Assembly: GCF_029855125.1 (NCBI RefSeq)
Contig: NZ_CP123229.1
Location: forward strand, 1,364,001-1,428,000
Direction of reading: 5' to 3'
DNA: 64,000 bases
DNA from: Methylocapsa sp. D3K7
GTDB taxonomy: Bacteria > Pseudomonadota > Alphaproteobacteria > Rhizobiales > Beijerinckiaceae
In this document: piece by piece, positions 44,829 to 56,519 of the stretch
Position numbering within the stretch: position 1 is the first letter of the stretch
Layout of the letters: the number at the start of each line of letters is the position of its first letter
Made by a program: the position numbers and the translations under genes
The notes under the pieces: generated by a model
Seen by the model: only the letters and a program-made list of their open reading frames with translations
Databases searched by the model: none
What the model was told of the DNA's origin: nothing

Positions 44829-47515
44829 TGAATGCCCATACGCAGGCGCCGGGCGTTCAAACGACATGCCCCTATTGCGGCGTCGGCTGCGGCGTCGTCG
44901 CGACGCCTGACGGAACAGGCGGAGCCGCCATCGCCGGCGACAAGGGCCATCCAGCGAATTTTGGCCGCCTGTGTTCCAAGGGTTCGGCACTTGGTGAAAC
45001 CCTGGGACTCGAAACCCGGCTCCTATATCCAATGGTAGACGGCGCCCGCACCACATGGGACGCGGCAACCCAACGCATCGCCGACGGTTTCCAGCAAACC
45101 ATCGAGCGGCATGGGTCGGGTGCAGTTGCGTTTTATCTATCGGGTCAATTGCTCACCGAAGATTACTACGTTGCCAACAAGCTGATGAAGGGTTTTATCG
45201 GTTCCGCCAATGTCGACACCAATTCGCGGCTGTGCATGTCCTCGTCCGTCGCCGGACACCGACGGGCATTTGGCTCGGATACTGTACCAGGATGCTATGA
45301 GGATCTCGATGAAGCAGATCTCTTGGTGCTTGTGGGATCGAACGCCGCATGGTGCCACCCGGTGCTTTACCAGCGGATGGTCAAAGCGCGAGAGACGCGC
45401 GGAGCGCGCATTGTCACCATCGATGTCCGCGGCACGGCGACGACTGAGAGCGCCGATCTCGCCCTGTGCATCGCACCCGGCATGGATAGTGTGTTGTTCA
45501 GCGGCCTTCTGGTTCATTTGACTGATGGCGGATTTATTGATCGCGCCTATATCGGATCGCACACCGAAGGTTTCGAAACAGCCCTCGCCGAGGCGCGTAA
45601 ATTCGCCCCGGATCTCGCCGCCGTCTCCCAAAAATGCGGCGCATCGAGCGCTGATGTTGAAGCTTTTTTCGACCTCTTTGCCTCAACAAAACGCGCGGTG
45701 ACCCTCTATAGCCAAGGTGTCAACCAATCCTGGCAGGGGACGGACAAGGTCAACGCCCTTATCAATTGCCATCTCGCCACGGGGCGCATTGGCATTCCGG
45801 GTGCCGGGCCATTTTCCCTGACCGGGCAGCCCAACGCCATGGGCGGCCGTGAAGTTGGCGGTCTCGCCAATCAGCTTGCGGCCCATATGGGATTTTCGAC
45901 GGAGGAGATCGATCGTGTCGGCCGTTTCTGGGGTGCGCCTCGCATGGCCCGGCGGGAGGGTCTCAAGGCGGTGGCCATGTTGGAGGCCGTCGCGCGGGGT
46001 GATATTAAGGCACTGTGGATCATGGGCACCAATCCGGCGGTGAGCCTGCCGCGCGCCGATCATGTCCGCACCACGCTGCGCAATCTCGATCTGCTTGTCA
46101 TCTCTGACAATGTAATCTCGACCGATACGATCAGTGCTGGCCCCCATGTCCTATTGCCCGCAGCCGCGTGGGGGGAAAAAGACGGCACGGTGACCAATTC
46201 CGAACGACGCATCTCCCGTCAACGCGCATTCGTACCTCCAGCAGGCGAGACGAAGCCCGATTGGTGGGCCGTTTCGGAAGTCGCCAAACGGATGGGCTTC
46301 GGCGCCGCGTTCGCGTATCCAGGTCCGGCTGCAATATTCCGGGAACATGCCGCCCTCTCGGCGTTCGAGAACAAGGGAACCCGCGACTTCGATCTGGGCG
46401 GGCTTGCCGGGCTTCATGACGCTGATTACGATTCGCTTGAGCCTCTTCAATGGCCGGTTGCCGTGGGCTCATCCGGCGGAAAAAAGCGAATCTTCGCGGA
46501 CGCCCGCTTCTTCACGCCCTCGGGCCGGGCGCGTTTCATCGCCATCAACGAGCCCATGCTGGCCGAATCTCCGGACGCAAACTTTCCGTTTCTGTTGAAC
46601 ACCGGGAGGGTTCGCGACCAATGGCACACAATGACGAGAACCGGCCTTTCGCCGCGCCTCTCAAGCCACATGCCCAACCCCTTTGTCGAGGTCAATCCAG
46701 ACGATGCGGCGAAGATCGGCCTGGAGGAGGACGGTTTTGCCAAGGTGCACACGGCACATGGAAGCGCGGTTCTTCGCGTCAATATCACTTCTAGGCAAGT
46801 CCCAGGCCGGATCTTTGTTCCTATTCATTGGAACGACGAGACCGCGGGACGCGCCCGGGCTGGCGCGCTGATCCATCCCATCACGGATCCCCATTCGGGT
46901 CAGCCGGATTCCAAGGCCGTTCCGGCAGCGCTGACCCCAATAAGCTTCGCCGCACATGGCTTCGTCCTCTCGCGAGCTCGCACGCCATTGGCGGGCGACA
47001 CCGTTTTTGCCTGGAGCGCCATCGAGGGTGGTTATGCAGCCAGGTTTGCGACCAACGAGCCCTTCAAAACAGTGTTTGAAGCCCTTGCGGACCGGTCGCG
47101 CGGCACCGAGCAAACGACCTATATTGATCCCTCGCGCGGAATTTTCCGCGCGGCGCTCATTCAACGTGACAGGCTGGAAACGGTTGTTTTTTTTGGCAGG
47201 TGTGAAGACGTTCCACCTTACAGCATTCTTGCCAAAGCCTGGAAGATTGAACGCCTTGATGCAACAGCGCGCCGCTTTCTCCTCTCAGGCAGAGCCGCGT
47301 CCGCGAGCTTCGATGCAAGCCCCACGATCTGCGCATGCTTCGGCGTAAAATTGGGAGCTATCACGCGCGCCATCAGCGATGGCGCCGCTTCGACGGAAGC
47401 GATCGGCGCCCGGCTCAACGCAGGCACAAATTGTGGATCGTGCCTGCCCGAGCTCCGCAAAATGATCGCGGCCGCGCAGAAGCAAGAGAAGGCCACAGCC
47501 TACGTACCTGCATAA
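44828..47515 (+). CDS. nasA: Assimilatory nitrate reductase, molybdenum catalytic subunit
   Basis: This 895-residue molybdopterin enzyme has an N-terminal [4Fe-4S] site (Cys14, Cys17, Cys21, Cys49), molybdopterin-binding stretches (QPNAMGGREVGGLANQLAAH, GTNPAVSLPRAD) and a C-terminal dinucleotide-binding domain (RDQWHTMTRTGLSPRL). An extra BFD-like [2Fe-2S] domain closes the protein, with Cys835, Cys837, Cys869 and Cys872 (CACFGVKLGAI, TNCGSC). It reduces nitrate to nitrite in the cytoplasm; there is no signal peptide. The BFD domain, also known in Klebsiella-type NasA, should receive electrons from the FAD oxidoreductase of the operon. It is the last gene of the operon. Confidence 0.94.
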   Translation: MNAHTQAPGVQTTCPYCGVGCGVVATPDGTGGAAIAGDKGHPANFGRLCSKGSALGETLGLETRLLYPMVDGARTTWDAATQRIADGFQQTIERHGSGAVAFYLSGQLLTEDYYVANKLMKGFIGSANVDTNSRLCMSSSVAGHRRAFGSDTVPGCYEDLDEADLLVLVGSNAAWCHPVLYQRMVKARETRGARIVTIDVRGTATTESADLALCIAPGMDSVLFSGLLVHLTDGGFIDRAYIGSHTEGFETALAEARKFAPDLAAVSQKCGASSADVEAFFDLFASTKRAVTLYSQGVNQSWQGTDKVNALINCHLATGRIGIPGAGPFSLTGQPNAMGGREVGGLANQLAAHMGFSTEEIDRVGRFWGAPRMARREGLKAVAMLEAVARGDIKALWIMGTNPAVSLPRADHVRTTLRNLDLLVISDNVISTDTISAGPHVLLPAAAWGEKDGTVTNSERRISRQRAFVPPAGETKPDWWAVSEVAKRMGFGAAFAYPGPAAIFREHAALSAFENKGTRDFDLGGLAGLHDADYDSLEPLQWPVAVGSSGGKKRIFADARFFTPSGRARFIAINEPMLAESPDANFPFLLNTGRVRDQWHTMTRTGLSPRLSSHMPNPFVEVNPDDAAKIGLEEDGFAKVHTAHGSAVLRVNITSRQVPGRIFVPIHWNDETAGRARAGALIHPITDPHSGQPDSKAVPAALTPISFAAHGFVLSRARTPLAGDTVFAWSAIEGGYAARFATNEPFKTVFEALADRSRGTEQTTYIDPSRGIFRAALIQRDRLETVVFFGRCEDVPPYSILAKAWKIERLDATARRFLLSGRAASASFDASPTICACFGVKLGAITRAISDGAASTEAIGARLNAGTNCGSCLPELRKMIAAAQKQEKATAYVPA

Positions 47516-47648
47516 CCGGCCGGAATTTCTACAATCGCGGATAGGGACACAACTTTGCATGCACCAACGGGGACGGTTCCGCATTTTGGCTTGCAGGCGG
47601 CCCACCACCGTGCGACGAGCAGCCGGTTAGACGATCGATAGGACCAGC

Positions 47649-48446
47649 ATGGCAACGGTGGATTTTGCCGCTTTCGTCGAAAGGCTCGCGGACGTCGCAG
47701 CTGATACGATTTTGCCGTTTTTTCGCACGGCCCTTCGCGCTGATGACAAAAACGTCGGAGGCATGTTCGATCCTGTGACGGAGGCAGACCGTGCTGCCGA
47801 AGCCGCGATGCGGCACCTCATTCAGGAGACATTCCCAGAACATGGCATCATTGGCGAGGAATTCGGCTCCATTCAAAGCGATGCGGACTATGTTTGGGTG
47901 CTGGACCCGATCGATGGCACCAAAAGTTTTATTGCCGGTATGCCGGTATGGGGCAGTCTTATCGGGCTTTTGCACAAAGGTCTGCCGGTCTATGGCATGA
48001 TGGTTCAACCCTTCACGCTTGAGCGATTCACGGGGGATGGGAAGGGCGCGGTGTGGCGCGGTCCTGGGTCCGGCCGGCACATAGTGCAACGCAAGCTTGC
48101 TACCAGCAGGTGCCCGGGAATAACACAGGCCACTTTGATGACGACGTCGCCGTTATTATATTCCGCTGCGAAGCTCAAGGCATTCCGCCGGGTCGAATCC
48201 AAGGCCCGTCTTTCGCGCTATGGCGGCGATTGCTATGCCTTTGCCATGCTTGCGGCGGGTCACGTCCATTGCGTGATTGAATCAAATCTCAAAACCTACG
48301 ATATCGCTCCCCTTGTTCCCATCATCCAAGGGGCAGGAGGAACCGTCACACGTTGGGATGGCGGCAATCCGGCAAACGGCGGCGATGTTGTTGCATCATG
48401 CGATGCCCGCACCCACGATGAAGTTTTAAGCTTGCTGGAAGGGTAA
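47649..48446 (+). CDS. hisN: Histidinol-phosphatase, inositol-monophosphatase family
   Basis: This 265-residue phosphatase has FDPVTEADRAAEAAMRHLI, GIIGEEFGS, WVLDPIDGTKSFIAGMP (metal and phosphate site) and GDCYAFAMLAAGHVH. The last two patterns, with GGDCYAFAML, are those of HisN-type enzymes of histidine synthesis, not general inositol phosphatases. It lies 133 bp after nasA with no visible link to nitrate use. Confidence 0.88.
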   Translation: MATVDFAAFVERLADVAADTILPFFRTALRADDKNVGGMFDPVTEADRAAEAAMRHLIQETFPEHGIIGEEFGSIQSDADYVWVLDPIDGTKSFIAGMPVWGSLIGLLHKGLPVYGMMVQPFTLERFTGDGKGAVWRGPGSGRHIVQRKLATSRCPGITQATLMTTSPLLYSAAKLKAFRRVESKARLSRYGGDCYAFAMLAAGHVHCVIESNLKTYDIAPLVPIIQGAGGTVTRWDGGNPANGGDVVASCDARTHDEVLSLLEG

Positions 48447-48450
48447 GCGC

Positions 48451-48555
48451 ATGAACGAGACGGTTGCCATTGGCAGACAGGAAAACCGTGTCACCCTGCC
48501 AGCCATTAACCGATGCCGCTCTCAGCTCCGCGCCTTCTTATTGAGCTTGGCCTGA
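48451..48555 (+). CDS. Possible short ORF after hisN (34 residues)
   Basis: An ATG four bases after the hisN stop starts MNETVAIGRQENRVTLPAIN and runs to a stop at 48555. It may be the decayed start of a gene that once followed hisN, or chance. I recognise no family. Confidence 0.2.
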   Translation: MNETVAIGRQENRVTLPAINRCRSQLRAFLLSLA

Positions 48556-48752
48556 ATCTCGAGCAGAAGGTTTCGGAGCTTTTCCGGTTCGGAGTTTTCT
48601 CCCGGCAGAGGAAAAATTTTCTGCAATTTCCGGCCAAAATGTCCGCAGTGAGTCTTACCGAGAATTGGCCCGATTTCCGCCTTCTCGAACCGGCTTTCCG
48701 CTTGCAACGGCACTCCGCCTGAAAAATCGTTTTGGTTCGAGTATATTTTCAT
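48522..48752 (-). CDS. Hypothetical small basic protein
   Basis: From an ATG at 48752 the frame gives 76 residues: MKIYSNQNDFSGG, then FGRKLQKIF and EPEKLRNLLLEIQAKLNKKA, an amphipathic helix at the end. The pattern GRKL...EP...LL weakly recalls the small NepR anti-sigma factors, but the family's conserved residues are not convincingly present and no PhyR or EcfG gene is nearby. The frame is open to 49067. The stretch 48753-49063 holds no other gene that I can support. Confidence 0.35.
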   Translation of the reverse strand: MKIYSNQNDFSGGVPLQAESRFEKAEIGPILGKTHCGHFGRKLQKIFPLPGENSEPEKLRNLLLEIQAKLNKKARS

Positions 48753-49063
48753 CGTAAAGGATTGCTTGCTATGTTCGAGTTTTGCCGGAACTTGGCATCT
48801 AAGAGCAGGCCGCGCCCACAATTTCACCTCGCGCTTTAAGTTTTGCGAAGTGTGGCGCGCCGCATTTTTGCTTCCGCACGACAAACTTCCGGGGCGCATT
48901 TTCGTTCCCCCCGGAATGGTTTGGCCGTTGGAATAGTTTTGGCAAAATCTTGCCCGGGCCCGGATCCCAGCTGGAAGCTTTGCTTTAACTTCGGTGGCTT
49001 CAACCGTCGAGGAGAAGCGCTGCCGCCACAGCGACATTTCACAATTAACGAAATTTTGGCTTT

Positions 49064-50059
49064 TCACGGATTGCGCCGTGAAAACGAAACGGCATAAGCC
49101 CCATCCCGAACGCCGATCAAGGGATCGTCGGATGGCTCTATCCCCTCGACGAGCTGGCCTGGCAAAAACAACAATGTCTTCTGAGCCTCGAGGCTATTGG
49201 AGACGGGCTTATCGATCGTCAGCACGCCGAGTTCCACAATCTCATTCCCGCTCGGCCAAGGGACCGAAGCATCTTTCGTCGAATCGCCCGGCGAGGCGAG
49301 CTGCGCTTTGAGGTGGAACGTCACGGGACCGCGCGCGAGACGGGCTGGCAGTTCATCAATGAGAAAGTCTGGCGCGGCTTTGGCCGCGTCCGCCTCCGAA
49401 AGATGCACCAGTTTGTCCGGAGCCATGATATAACGCACCGCGCGGCGTTCTCCCTTATCGTTGACCAAAACAAAGGCATTGACGCCGTAATATTCTTCGT
49501 CGGCGAAGCTGTCCGGCGTTTCTACTGTTGCCAAGGCTTTCGGCATGCTTGGATGTTTGGCCGCGAACTCGTCGAGCTTCGTCGGCTTTGGCGCACCGGG
49601 GGGACTTTCCGCAACGGCAAGCAGCATGTCGCGAAAATCTTCGCCTGACGAAACAGGAAAGAATTTGAGCGAATTGATCACCATGTCGGTCTCGCTGCCG
49701 TCCGCTAGGTGATATTTGATCGCCAATCCATGCGGGTTGGCGAGCCGCGAACCATCGGGCAGATTGGGAACGCCGGTTGAATCCGAAAATCGCACGGTGA
49801 CCGGAACTGGGCTACCAGTGAATATGACCGCCTTGCTCAGGCGCGCCGCCGTCGGCGCGGCCTTAAAACTTCCTTCGGCGACGACCCCCTTGGCGTGATT
49901 GGCACGAAAACCTGGATGAACACCATAGACTTTGTTCATGGCATCGACGATTTCCGTCTCTAACGCCGTGTCCTGGGCCACGGCCGGCCCAAACCATGCG
50001 GTCAGGAGGAGGGCCGCCACTGCCTGTATTTTTGTCGCTATTGCCACTGAACACCTCAT
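49064..50059 (-). CDS. Secreted catalase-related peroxidase
   Basis: This 331-residue protein has a signal peptide (AVAALLLTAWFGPAVAQ). A shortened catalase fold follows, with HPGFRANHAKGVVAEGSF (distal His region), VRFSDSTGVPN, ANPHGLAIKYHL and a C-terminal substrate-channel part. The SrpA-like small catalases of this kind act as haem peroxidases in the periplasm. The proximal haem-binding Tyr cannot be fixed without alignment. The gene follows the caspase-fold gene on the same strand with a 92-bp gap, so co-transcription is possible. Confidence 0.85.
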   Translation of the reverse strand: MRCSVAIATKIQAVAALLLTAWFGPAVAQDTALETEIVDAMNKVYGVHPGFRANHAKGVVAEGSFKAAPTAARLSKAVIFTGSPVPVTVRFSDSTGVPNLPDGSRLANPHGLAIKYHLADGSETDMVINSLKFFPVSSGEDFRDMLLAVAESPPGAPKPTKLDEFAAKHPSMPKALATVETPDSFADEEYYGVNAFVLVNDKGERRAVRYIMAPDKLVHLSEADAAKAAPDFLIDELPARLARGPVTFHLKAQLASPGDSTKDASVPWPSGNEIVELGVLTIDKPVSNSLEAQKTLLFLPGQLVEGIEPSDDPLIGVRDGAYAVSFSRRNP

Positions 50060-50151
50060 TGTTTGCGGCGGACCCGCCGCCCATTGTGACGCTATTCGTC
50101 AGCTTCGTCTCTCGGAACCGCAAACGTGGCTTTTTGTTCCAACGGTGCGTG

Positions 50152-51480
50152 TCACCACTGGCTCCCGCCAGTGCCCGGTGTTCCGCTATTTGCTCCGGCT
50201 CGCAGCCAGATACCCGTCCCCAGCCGTCCCGTCATGATGAGCGTGTTGGGATCACGGAATTCATAGGGTCCCCCATCTTCCCAACCCGCCAAATATCCGC
50301 GGGTCGTGTGCAACGTCCAATGCCCATTGCTGAGGGTAATCGTTCCCTCATGCGAGCCGACAGCACCCGGCCCTCCGCTGCGGAAACGGTATGTGCCGTT
50401 AGAGAGAATGTCCCATATCCACCGGGCGGGACCCCGTTTGTTCGAAACAGCGGTTTCCCAAGTGCCAACTCCCGCGGGATCGACCGGAATTGGCGCCGGT
50501 ACCCGGATCGCCGCATTGGACGGGGGCATCAACGCGGCAAGCTTAGCCTTAGCAAGGCCCGCAAAGGTGCAATTGGGAAAGCGGGACAGATGGTCCTCGA
50601 AGCCCTCCTTTGTGCCAAGCCTCTCGGAACTCTTCCAGTGCGCTTCGGCATCGGCACAGGGATTGGTCCGTGTCACGTTCATATCGGGCGCCATCACGGG
50701 CGCAACCGATGGTTTTTCATGCAGATAGAACTCACCGATCAGAGACAAGGAAAGTTCAGGAAGTTGAGCGTGGTTTGTCGTGTCATAGACATCCGAACCA
50801 ATCTGGCGAAAGATGGTGCCTATTTCCGCATTACTCTCAATGTGTTTGAGGAACGCTGCTGTGTAAGGACTGTTTCGGCCCGTCCCATCCTCCGCTGTCC
50901 GGGCCGCCTGGGTGGCATAGGCGACAATCATCCCTTGCGGACTGTCGATCTTGGCCAAGCCGTGCTGCATTGACGCCGCCCGCGTCAGTCCGATTGAACG
51001 CTTCATTTCGTCGGCAAGCGGATTGTCGCGGCAGGCATCCAGGACGAGAATGCGCAGATTCTTGGCCTGCTGAAGATCCGCGACGATATCGTCAACCCGT
51101 ATCATACGGCGCAAGTCCGCCTCGTCGGTGAGCTTAGCGTCGAGCGGCATCAGATAATTAACGCCAGCGAACTGCATAGCGTGACCACTATAATAAAAAA
51201 GTGCCACATCCGCGTCACGCGCCAGCCGTGCGAATAGGATGGTACGCTCATCCATCCCGGCCTTGTTCAGATCGAGGCCGACTATGGTTTCGAAGCCCGA
51301 GCGGGTAAGCGCATTAGCAACATCCTGGGCATCATTCCTCGGATTGGGCAAATGGACCGCATTTTGGTAGGCGCCATTCCCGATTACCAGCGCCACGCGC
51401 TTGTCAGCGAAGGCGGGCAAGGCGCCCCATAGGACCAAGGCTGCGGCTAAGCTAAACAGACTTTGCCAATTCTTGCCCAT
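50152..51480 (-). CDS. Secreted caspase-fold peptidase (C14 family)
   Basis: This 442-residue protein has a signal peptide (SLFSLAAALVLWGALPAFA). A p20-like caspase domain follows, starting RVALVIGNGAYQN. The catalytic dyad is His100 (FYYSGHAMQ) and Cys150 (LVLDACRDNP). After about residue 250 comes a CADAEAHWKSSERLGTKEGF segment, of the kind repeated in bacterial caspase-like proteins, then a C-terminal beta-rich, Gly-rich domain (about 350-442) that I do not recognise. The substrate is unknown. ATG 51480 starts the signal peptide and is preferred to an upstream start. Confidence 0.88.
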   Translation of the reverse strand: MGKNWQSLFSLAAALVLWGALPAFADKRVALVIGNGAYQNAVHLPNPRNDAQDVANALTRSGFETIVGLDLNKAGMDERTILFARLARDADVALFYYSGHAMQFAGVNYLMPLDAKLTDEADLRRMIRVDDIVADLQQAKNLRILVLDACRDNPLADEMKRSIGLTRAASMQHGLAKIDSPQGMIVAYATQAARTAEDGTGRNSPYTAAFLKHIESNAEIGTIFRQIGSDVYDTTNHAQLPELSLSLIGEFYLHEKPSVAPVMAPDMNVTRTNPCADAEAHWKSSERLGTKEGFEDHLSRFPNCTFAGLAKAKLAALMPPSNAAIRVPAPIPVDPAGVGTWETAVSNKRGPARWIWDILSNGTYRFRSGGPGAVGSHEGTITLSNGHWTLHTTRGYLAGWEDGGPYEFRDPNTLIMTGRLGTGIWLRAGANSGTPGTGGSQW

Positions 51481-52103
51481 GAGAACCTCAGGGTGACAGC
51501 GTCGCGGGATCTGGACCATGCTCACCTGGTGCCGTCACAACTGGATGCTATCTGGAGCTGTTGGACACTATCCAACGGGATGTTCCAAAGTACAACCAGT
51601 CTTGAGAATCGCATCGCCGAGGCGGCGTCTGGCCAAGTGCAGCCGCTCTAGCGGCGACATCCGAGCCACCACAGCCCGGACCGTAGAGCTGTTTGGGACG
51701 GGGAACTCAAAGCACGGTCTTTAAAACATCGGCTTTTTCCTGTTAAAGAGGGTTGACGTGCCTGGCGAGCGCTATTAAGTTCCGCCCACTTCAGACAGGC
51801 AGTAGGTTTTTGCTTTCGGGGCGGCTCGCCCTGGACCTATCAAACCTAAACGCTGTCAGACTCAGCGGCATAACAGTCACATCGGTCCAAGAGAGAATTT
51901 ACTGTCTCTCCAGGATCACCATCGGGCAAGAACGCGGCATTTATCGCCGTGCTCCTCTACCAAATCCGGGCGCCGGAGGCCTTGACGGGCTGAAGGCGCT
52001 TTGCCGTTTGCCTTGATCGCAGCGGCGGCCGGAGCCGGACGTTTATTTCGAGGCGAATCGGGTTTCCCGGCCGCGCCAAACCTGAAGATTGAGAAAGTCC
52101 AGA
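51481..52103. other. Intergenic region upstream of rpsL
   Basis: About 620 bases separate the divergent caspase and rpsL genes. I see no gene. A TTGACG at 51753 followed 14 bases later by TATTAA (or 17 bases later by a weaker TTAAGT) is a possible promoter for the ribosomal run, leaving a leader of about 320 bases. Confidence 0.4.
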
Positions 52104-52475
52104 ATGCCCACGATCAGCCAGTTGATCCGTAAGCCCCGGCAGGAAAAGACGTATCGCGAAAAGGCGCGGCATCTCGGCGCCTGCCCGCAGAAACGTGGCG
52201 TCTGCACCCGTGTTTACACAACAACCCCGAAAAAGCCCAATTCGGCGTTGCGCAAGGTCGCCAAAGTCCGCCTGACCAATGGCTTCGAAGTGATCGGCTA
52301 TATTCCCGGCGAAGGGCATAATTTGCAGGAGCACTCGGTTGTCATGATCCGCGGCGGCCGGGTGAAGGATTTGCCCGGTGTGCGGTATCACATCCTGCGC
52401 GGCGTGCTTGATACGCAGGGCGTCAAGAACCGCAAGCAGCGCCGTTCCAAATATGGTGCCAAGCGGCCGAAGTAA
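52104..52475 (+). CDS. rpsL: 30S ribosomal protein S12
   Basis: This 123-residue protein begins [20 protein letters not shown] and carries [20 protein letters not shown] and [14 protein letters not shown]. The lysines at the usual streptomycin-resistance positions (Lys43/44 and the Lys of RVKDLPG) are wild type. S12 sits at the decoding centre. It starts the rpsL-rpsG-fusA-tuf (str) series. Confidence 0.98.
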   Translation: MPTISQLIRKPRQEKTYREKARHLGACPQKRGVCTRVYTTTPKKPNSALRKVAKVRLTNGFEVIGYIPGEGHNLQEHSVVMIRGGRVKDLPGVRYHILRGVLDTQGVKNRKQRRSKYGAKRPK

Positions 52476-52537
52476 GTCTCGAGAGTATTCAAGCAATTGG
52501 GCAGCCATTTTTAGTAATGGCGCCTCTAATATCCTAG

Positions 52538-53032
<495 letters not shown>

Positions 53033-53074
53033 AGGCTCTAAGTTAAGCGGTTTTCCGCCCAAAGGAATATTGTC

Positions 53075-55150
53075 ATGCCCCGCCGTCATCCGATCGAGGA
53101 TTACCGAAACTTCGGCATCATGGCCCATATTGATGCGGGCAAGACGACGACGACCGAGCGGATTCTCTACTATTCCGGCAAATCGCATAAAATTGGCGAA
53201 GTGCATGACGGCGCCGCCACCATGGATTGGATGGAGCAGGAGCAGGAGCGCGGCATCACGATTACGTCCGCCGCGACGACGACATTTTGGAATGGCAAGC
53301 GGCTGAACATCATCGACACCCCGGGCCACGTCGATTTCACGATCGAGGTTGAGCGCTCGCTCCGTGTGCTTGATGGTGCCGTCTGCGTCCTTGACGGCAA
53401 CCAAGGCGTCGAGCCGCAGACCGAGACGGTCTGGCGGCAAGCCGACAAATATAACGTGCCGCGGATCGTCTTCGTCAACAAGATGGACAAGATCGGCGCC
53501 GATTTCTTTCGCTGTGTCGAGGAAATCAAGACCAAGGTCGGCGGCCGTCCGGTATGTATCCAACTGCCGATTGGCTCGGAATCCGATTTCAAGGGCGTCA
53601 TCGACCTCGTCCGGATGAAAGCCGTCGTTTGGGAAGACGAAGCGCTCGGGGCCAAATATTCCGATGCCGAGATCCCGGAGGATCTCAAGGCCAAGGCCGA
53701 GGAATACAGGCACATTCTTCTTGAAGCGGCCGTCGAGCTCGATGACGACGTTATGGCCGCCTATCTCGATGGGGTTGAGCCGGATGCCGATACCTTAAGG
53801 CGCCTTTTGCGCAAAGCGGTCCGGTACATTACCTTCGTTCCGATCTTATGCGGTTCGGCCTTTAAAAACAAAGGCGTGCAGCCCTTGCTCGACGCCGTCG
53901 TGGATTTGCTTCCTTCACCGGTCGACCGCGAGGCGATCAAGGGCGTCGATATGGACACCGGCGCCGAGGTGGTTCGCCTTCCGCGCGACGAAGACCCTTT
54001 TTCCATGCTTGCCTTCAAGATCATGGATGATCCCTTCGTCGGCACCATTACCTTCGCCCGCGTCTATTCCGGCCATGTCGAATCCGGCACCACCGTGTTG
54101 AATTCGACCAAGGACAAGAAAGAGCGGGTGGGTCGCATGCTTCTTATGCATGCGAACAACCGCGAAGACGTTAAGGAGGCCTATTCGGGAGACATTGTCG
54201 CCCTGGCTGGGTTGAAGGATACGCGGACCGGGGACACGCTTTGCGACCTCAACAAGCCGGTGATCCTGGAGCGGATGGAATTCCCCGAACCGGTGATCGA
54301 GATCGCGATCGAACCGAAATCCAAGGCCGATCAAGAAAAACTCGGCGTCGCCTTGTCCAAGCTCGCGGCGGAAGATCCGTCCTTCCGGGTCTCGACCGAC
54401 CAGGAATCCGGGCAAACCATCTTGAAGGGCATGGGCGAACTCCATCTCGACATCAAGGTCGATATTCTGCGGCGCACCTATAAGGTCGATGCCAATATCG
54501 GCAAGCCGCAAGTCGCCTATCGCGAAAAGCTGACGCGGCGGGTCGAGATCGACCATACCCATAAGAAGCAGACCGGCGGTTCCGGGCAATTCGCGCGGGT
54601 CAAGATTGTCTTCGAGCCAAGCGAAGCGGGCTCGGGCTCGAGTTTCGAGAGCAAGGTCGTCGGCGGCACGGTGCCAAAGGAATTTATTCCCGGCGTCGAA
54701 AAAGGCATCAACAGCGTCATGGGAGCGGGCGTTCTCGCGGGCTTCCCCGTCGTCGATGTCAAGGCGACTTTGGTCGATGGTGCCTATCATGATGTCGACT
54801 CATCGGTGCTTGCCTTCGAAATTGCAGCGCGCGCGGCGTTCCGCGAAGCGATGCAAAAGGGCGGCTCGGTCCTGCTTGAACCGATCATGAAGGTCGAGGT
54901 CACCACACCCGAGGACTACACCGGCGCGGTTATGGGAGACCTCCTCGGCAGGCGCGGGCAGGTGCAGGGGCAAGACATGCGCGGCAATGCGGTCGTCATC
55001 AATGCGATGGTGCCGCTCGCCAATATGTTTGGCTATGTCAATGAGTTGCGGTCCTTTAGCCAGGGCCGTGCCAATTACACGATGCAATTTGATCACTATG
55101 AGCAGGTCCCCGCAGGCGAAGCCGGGAAGATTCAGGCCAAATACGCCTAA
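53075..55150 (+). CDS. fusA: Elongation factor G
   Basis: This 691-residue translational GTPase has [20 protein letters not shown] (G1), [11 protein letters not shown] (G2), [20 protein letters not shown] (G3) and [12 protein letters not shown] (G4), with domains II-V following. It drives translocation on the ribosome. The length is standard. Confidence 0.98.
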   Translation: MPRRHPIEDYRNFGIMAHIDAGKTTTTERILYYSGKSHKIGEVHDGAATMDWMEQEQERGITITSAATTTFWNGKRLNIIDTPGHVDFTIEVERSLRVLDGAVCVLDGNQGVEPQTETVWRQADKYNVPRIVFVNKMDKIGADFFRCVEEIKTKVGGRPVCIQLPIGSESDFKGVIDLVRMKAVVWEDEALGAKYSDAEIPEDLKAKAEEYRHILLEAAVELDDDVMAAYLDGVEPDADTLRRLLRKAVRYITFVPILCGSAFKNKGVQPLLDAVVDLLPSPVDREAIKGVDMDTGAEVVRLPRDEDPFSMLAFKIMDDPFVGTITFARVYSGHVESGTTVLNSTKDKKERVGRMLLMHANNREDVKEAYSGDIVALAGLKDTRTGDTLCDLNKPVILERMEFPEPVIEIAIEPKSKADQEKLGVALSKLAAEDPSFRVSTDQESGQTILKGMGELHLDIKVDILRRTYKVDANIGKPQVAYREKLTRRVEIDHTHKKQTGGSGQFARVKIVFEPSEAGSGSSFESKVVGGTVPKEFIPGVEKGINSVMGAGVLAGFPVVDVKATLVDGAYHDVDSSVLAFEIAARAAFREAMQKGGSVLLEPIMKVEVTTPEDYTGAVMGDLLGRRGQVQGQDMRGNAVVINAMVPLANMFGYVNELRSFSQGRANYTMQFDHYEQVPAGEAGKIQAKYA

Positions 55151-55192
55151 CCTTCGATTGAACGCGTGCGAGAATCCTAAAGGAGCCGGATA

Positions 55193-56383
<1,191 letters not shown>

Positions 56384-56419
56384 TTTGGAATTCGTTTTTC
56401 GCGAATTTTGTTGAATGAT

Positions 56420-56456
56420 GTCCGCCTTGCCGCCTCCCTTGGGGGCGTCAGGCGGG
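56420..56456 (+). promoter_or_regulatory. Nested hairpin between tuf and rpsJ
   Basis: An outer stem CCGCCT / AGGCGG encloses an inner GC-rich stem (CGCCTCC against GGGGGCG with one bulge). No U tract follows, so it is not a full terminator. It may be a leader structure for the S10 operon or an mRNA-processing site. Confidence 0.4.
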
Positions 56457-56519
56457 AAAACGAGGATCGGCGAGTGCCGTTTTGGGAAAGTCCAGAACAG
56501 CCGGCAGGGATGATTTGAG

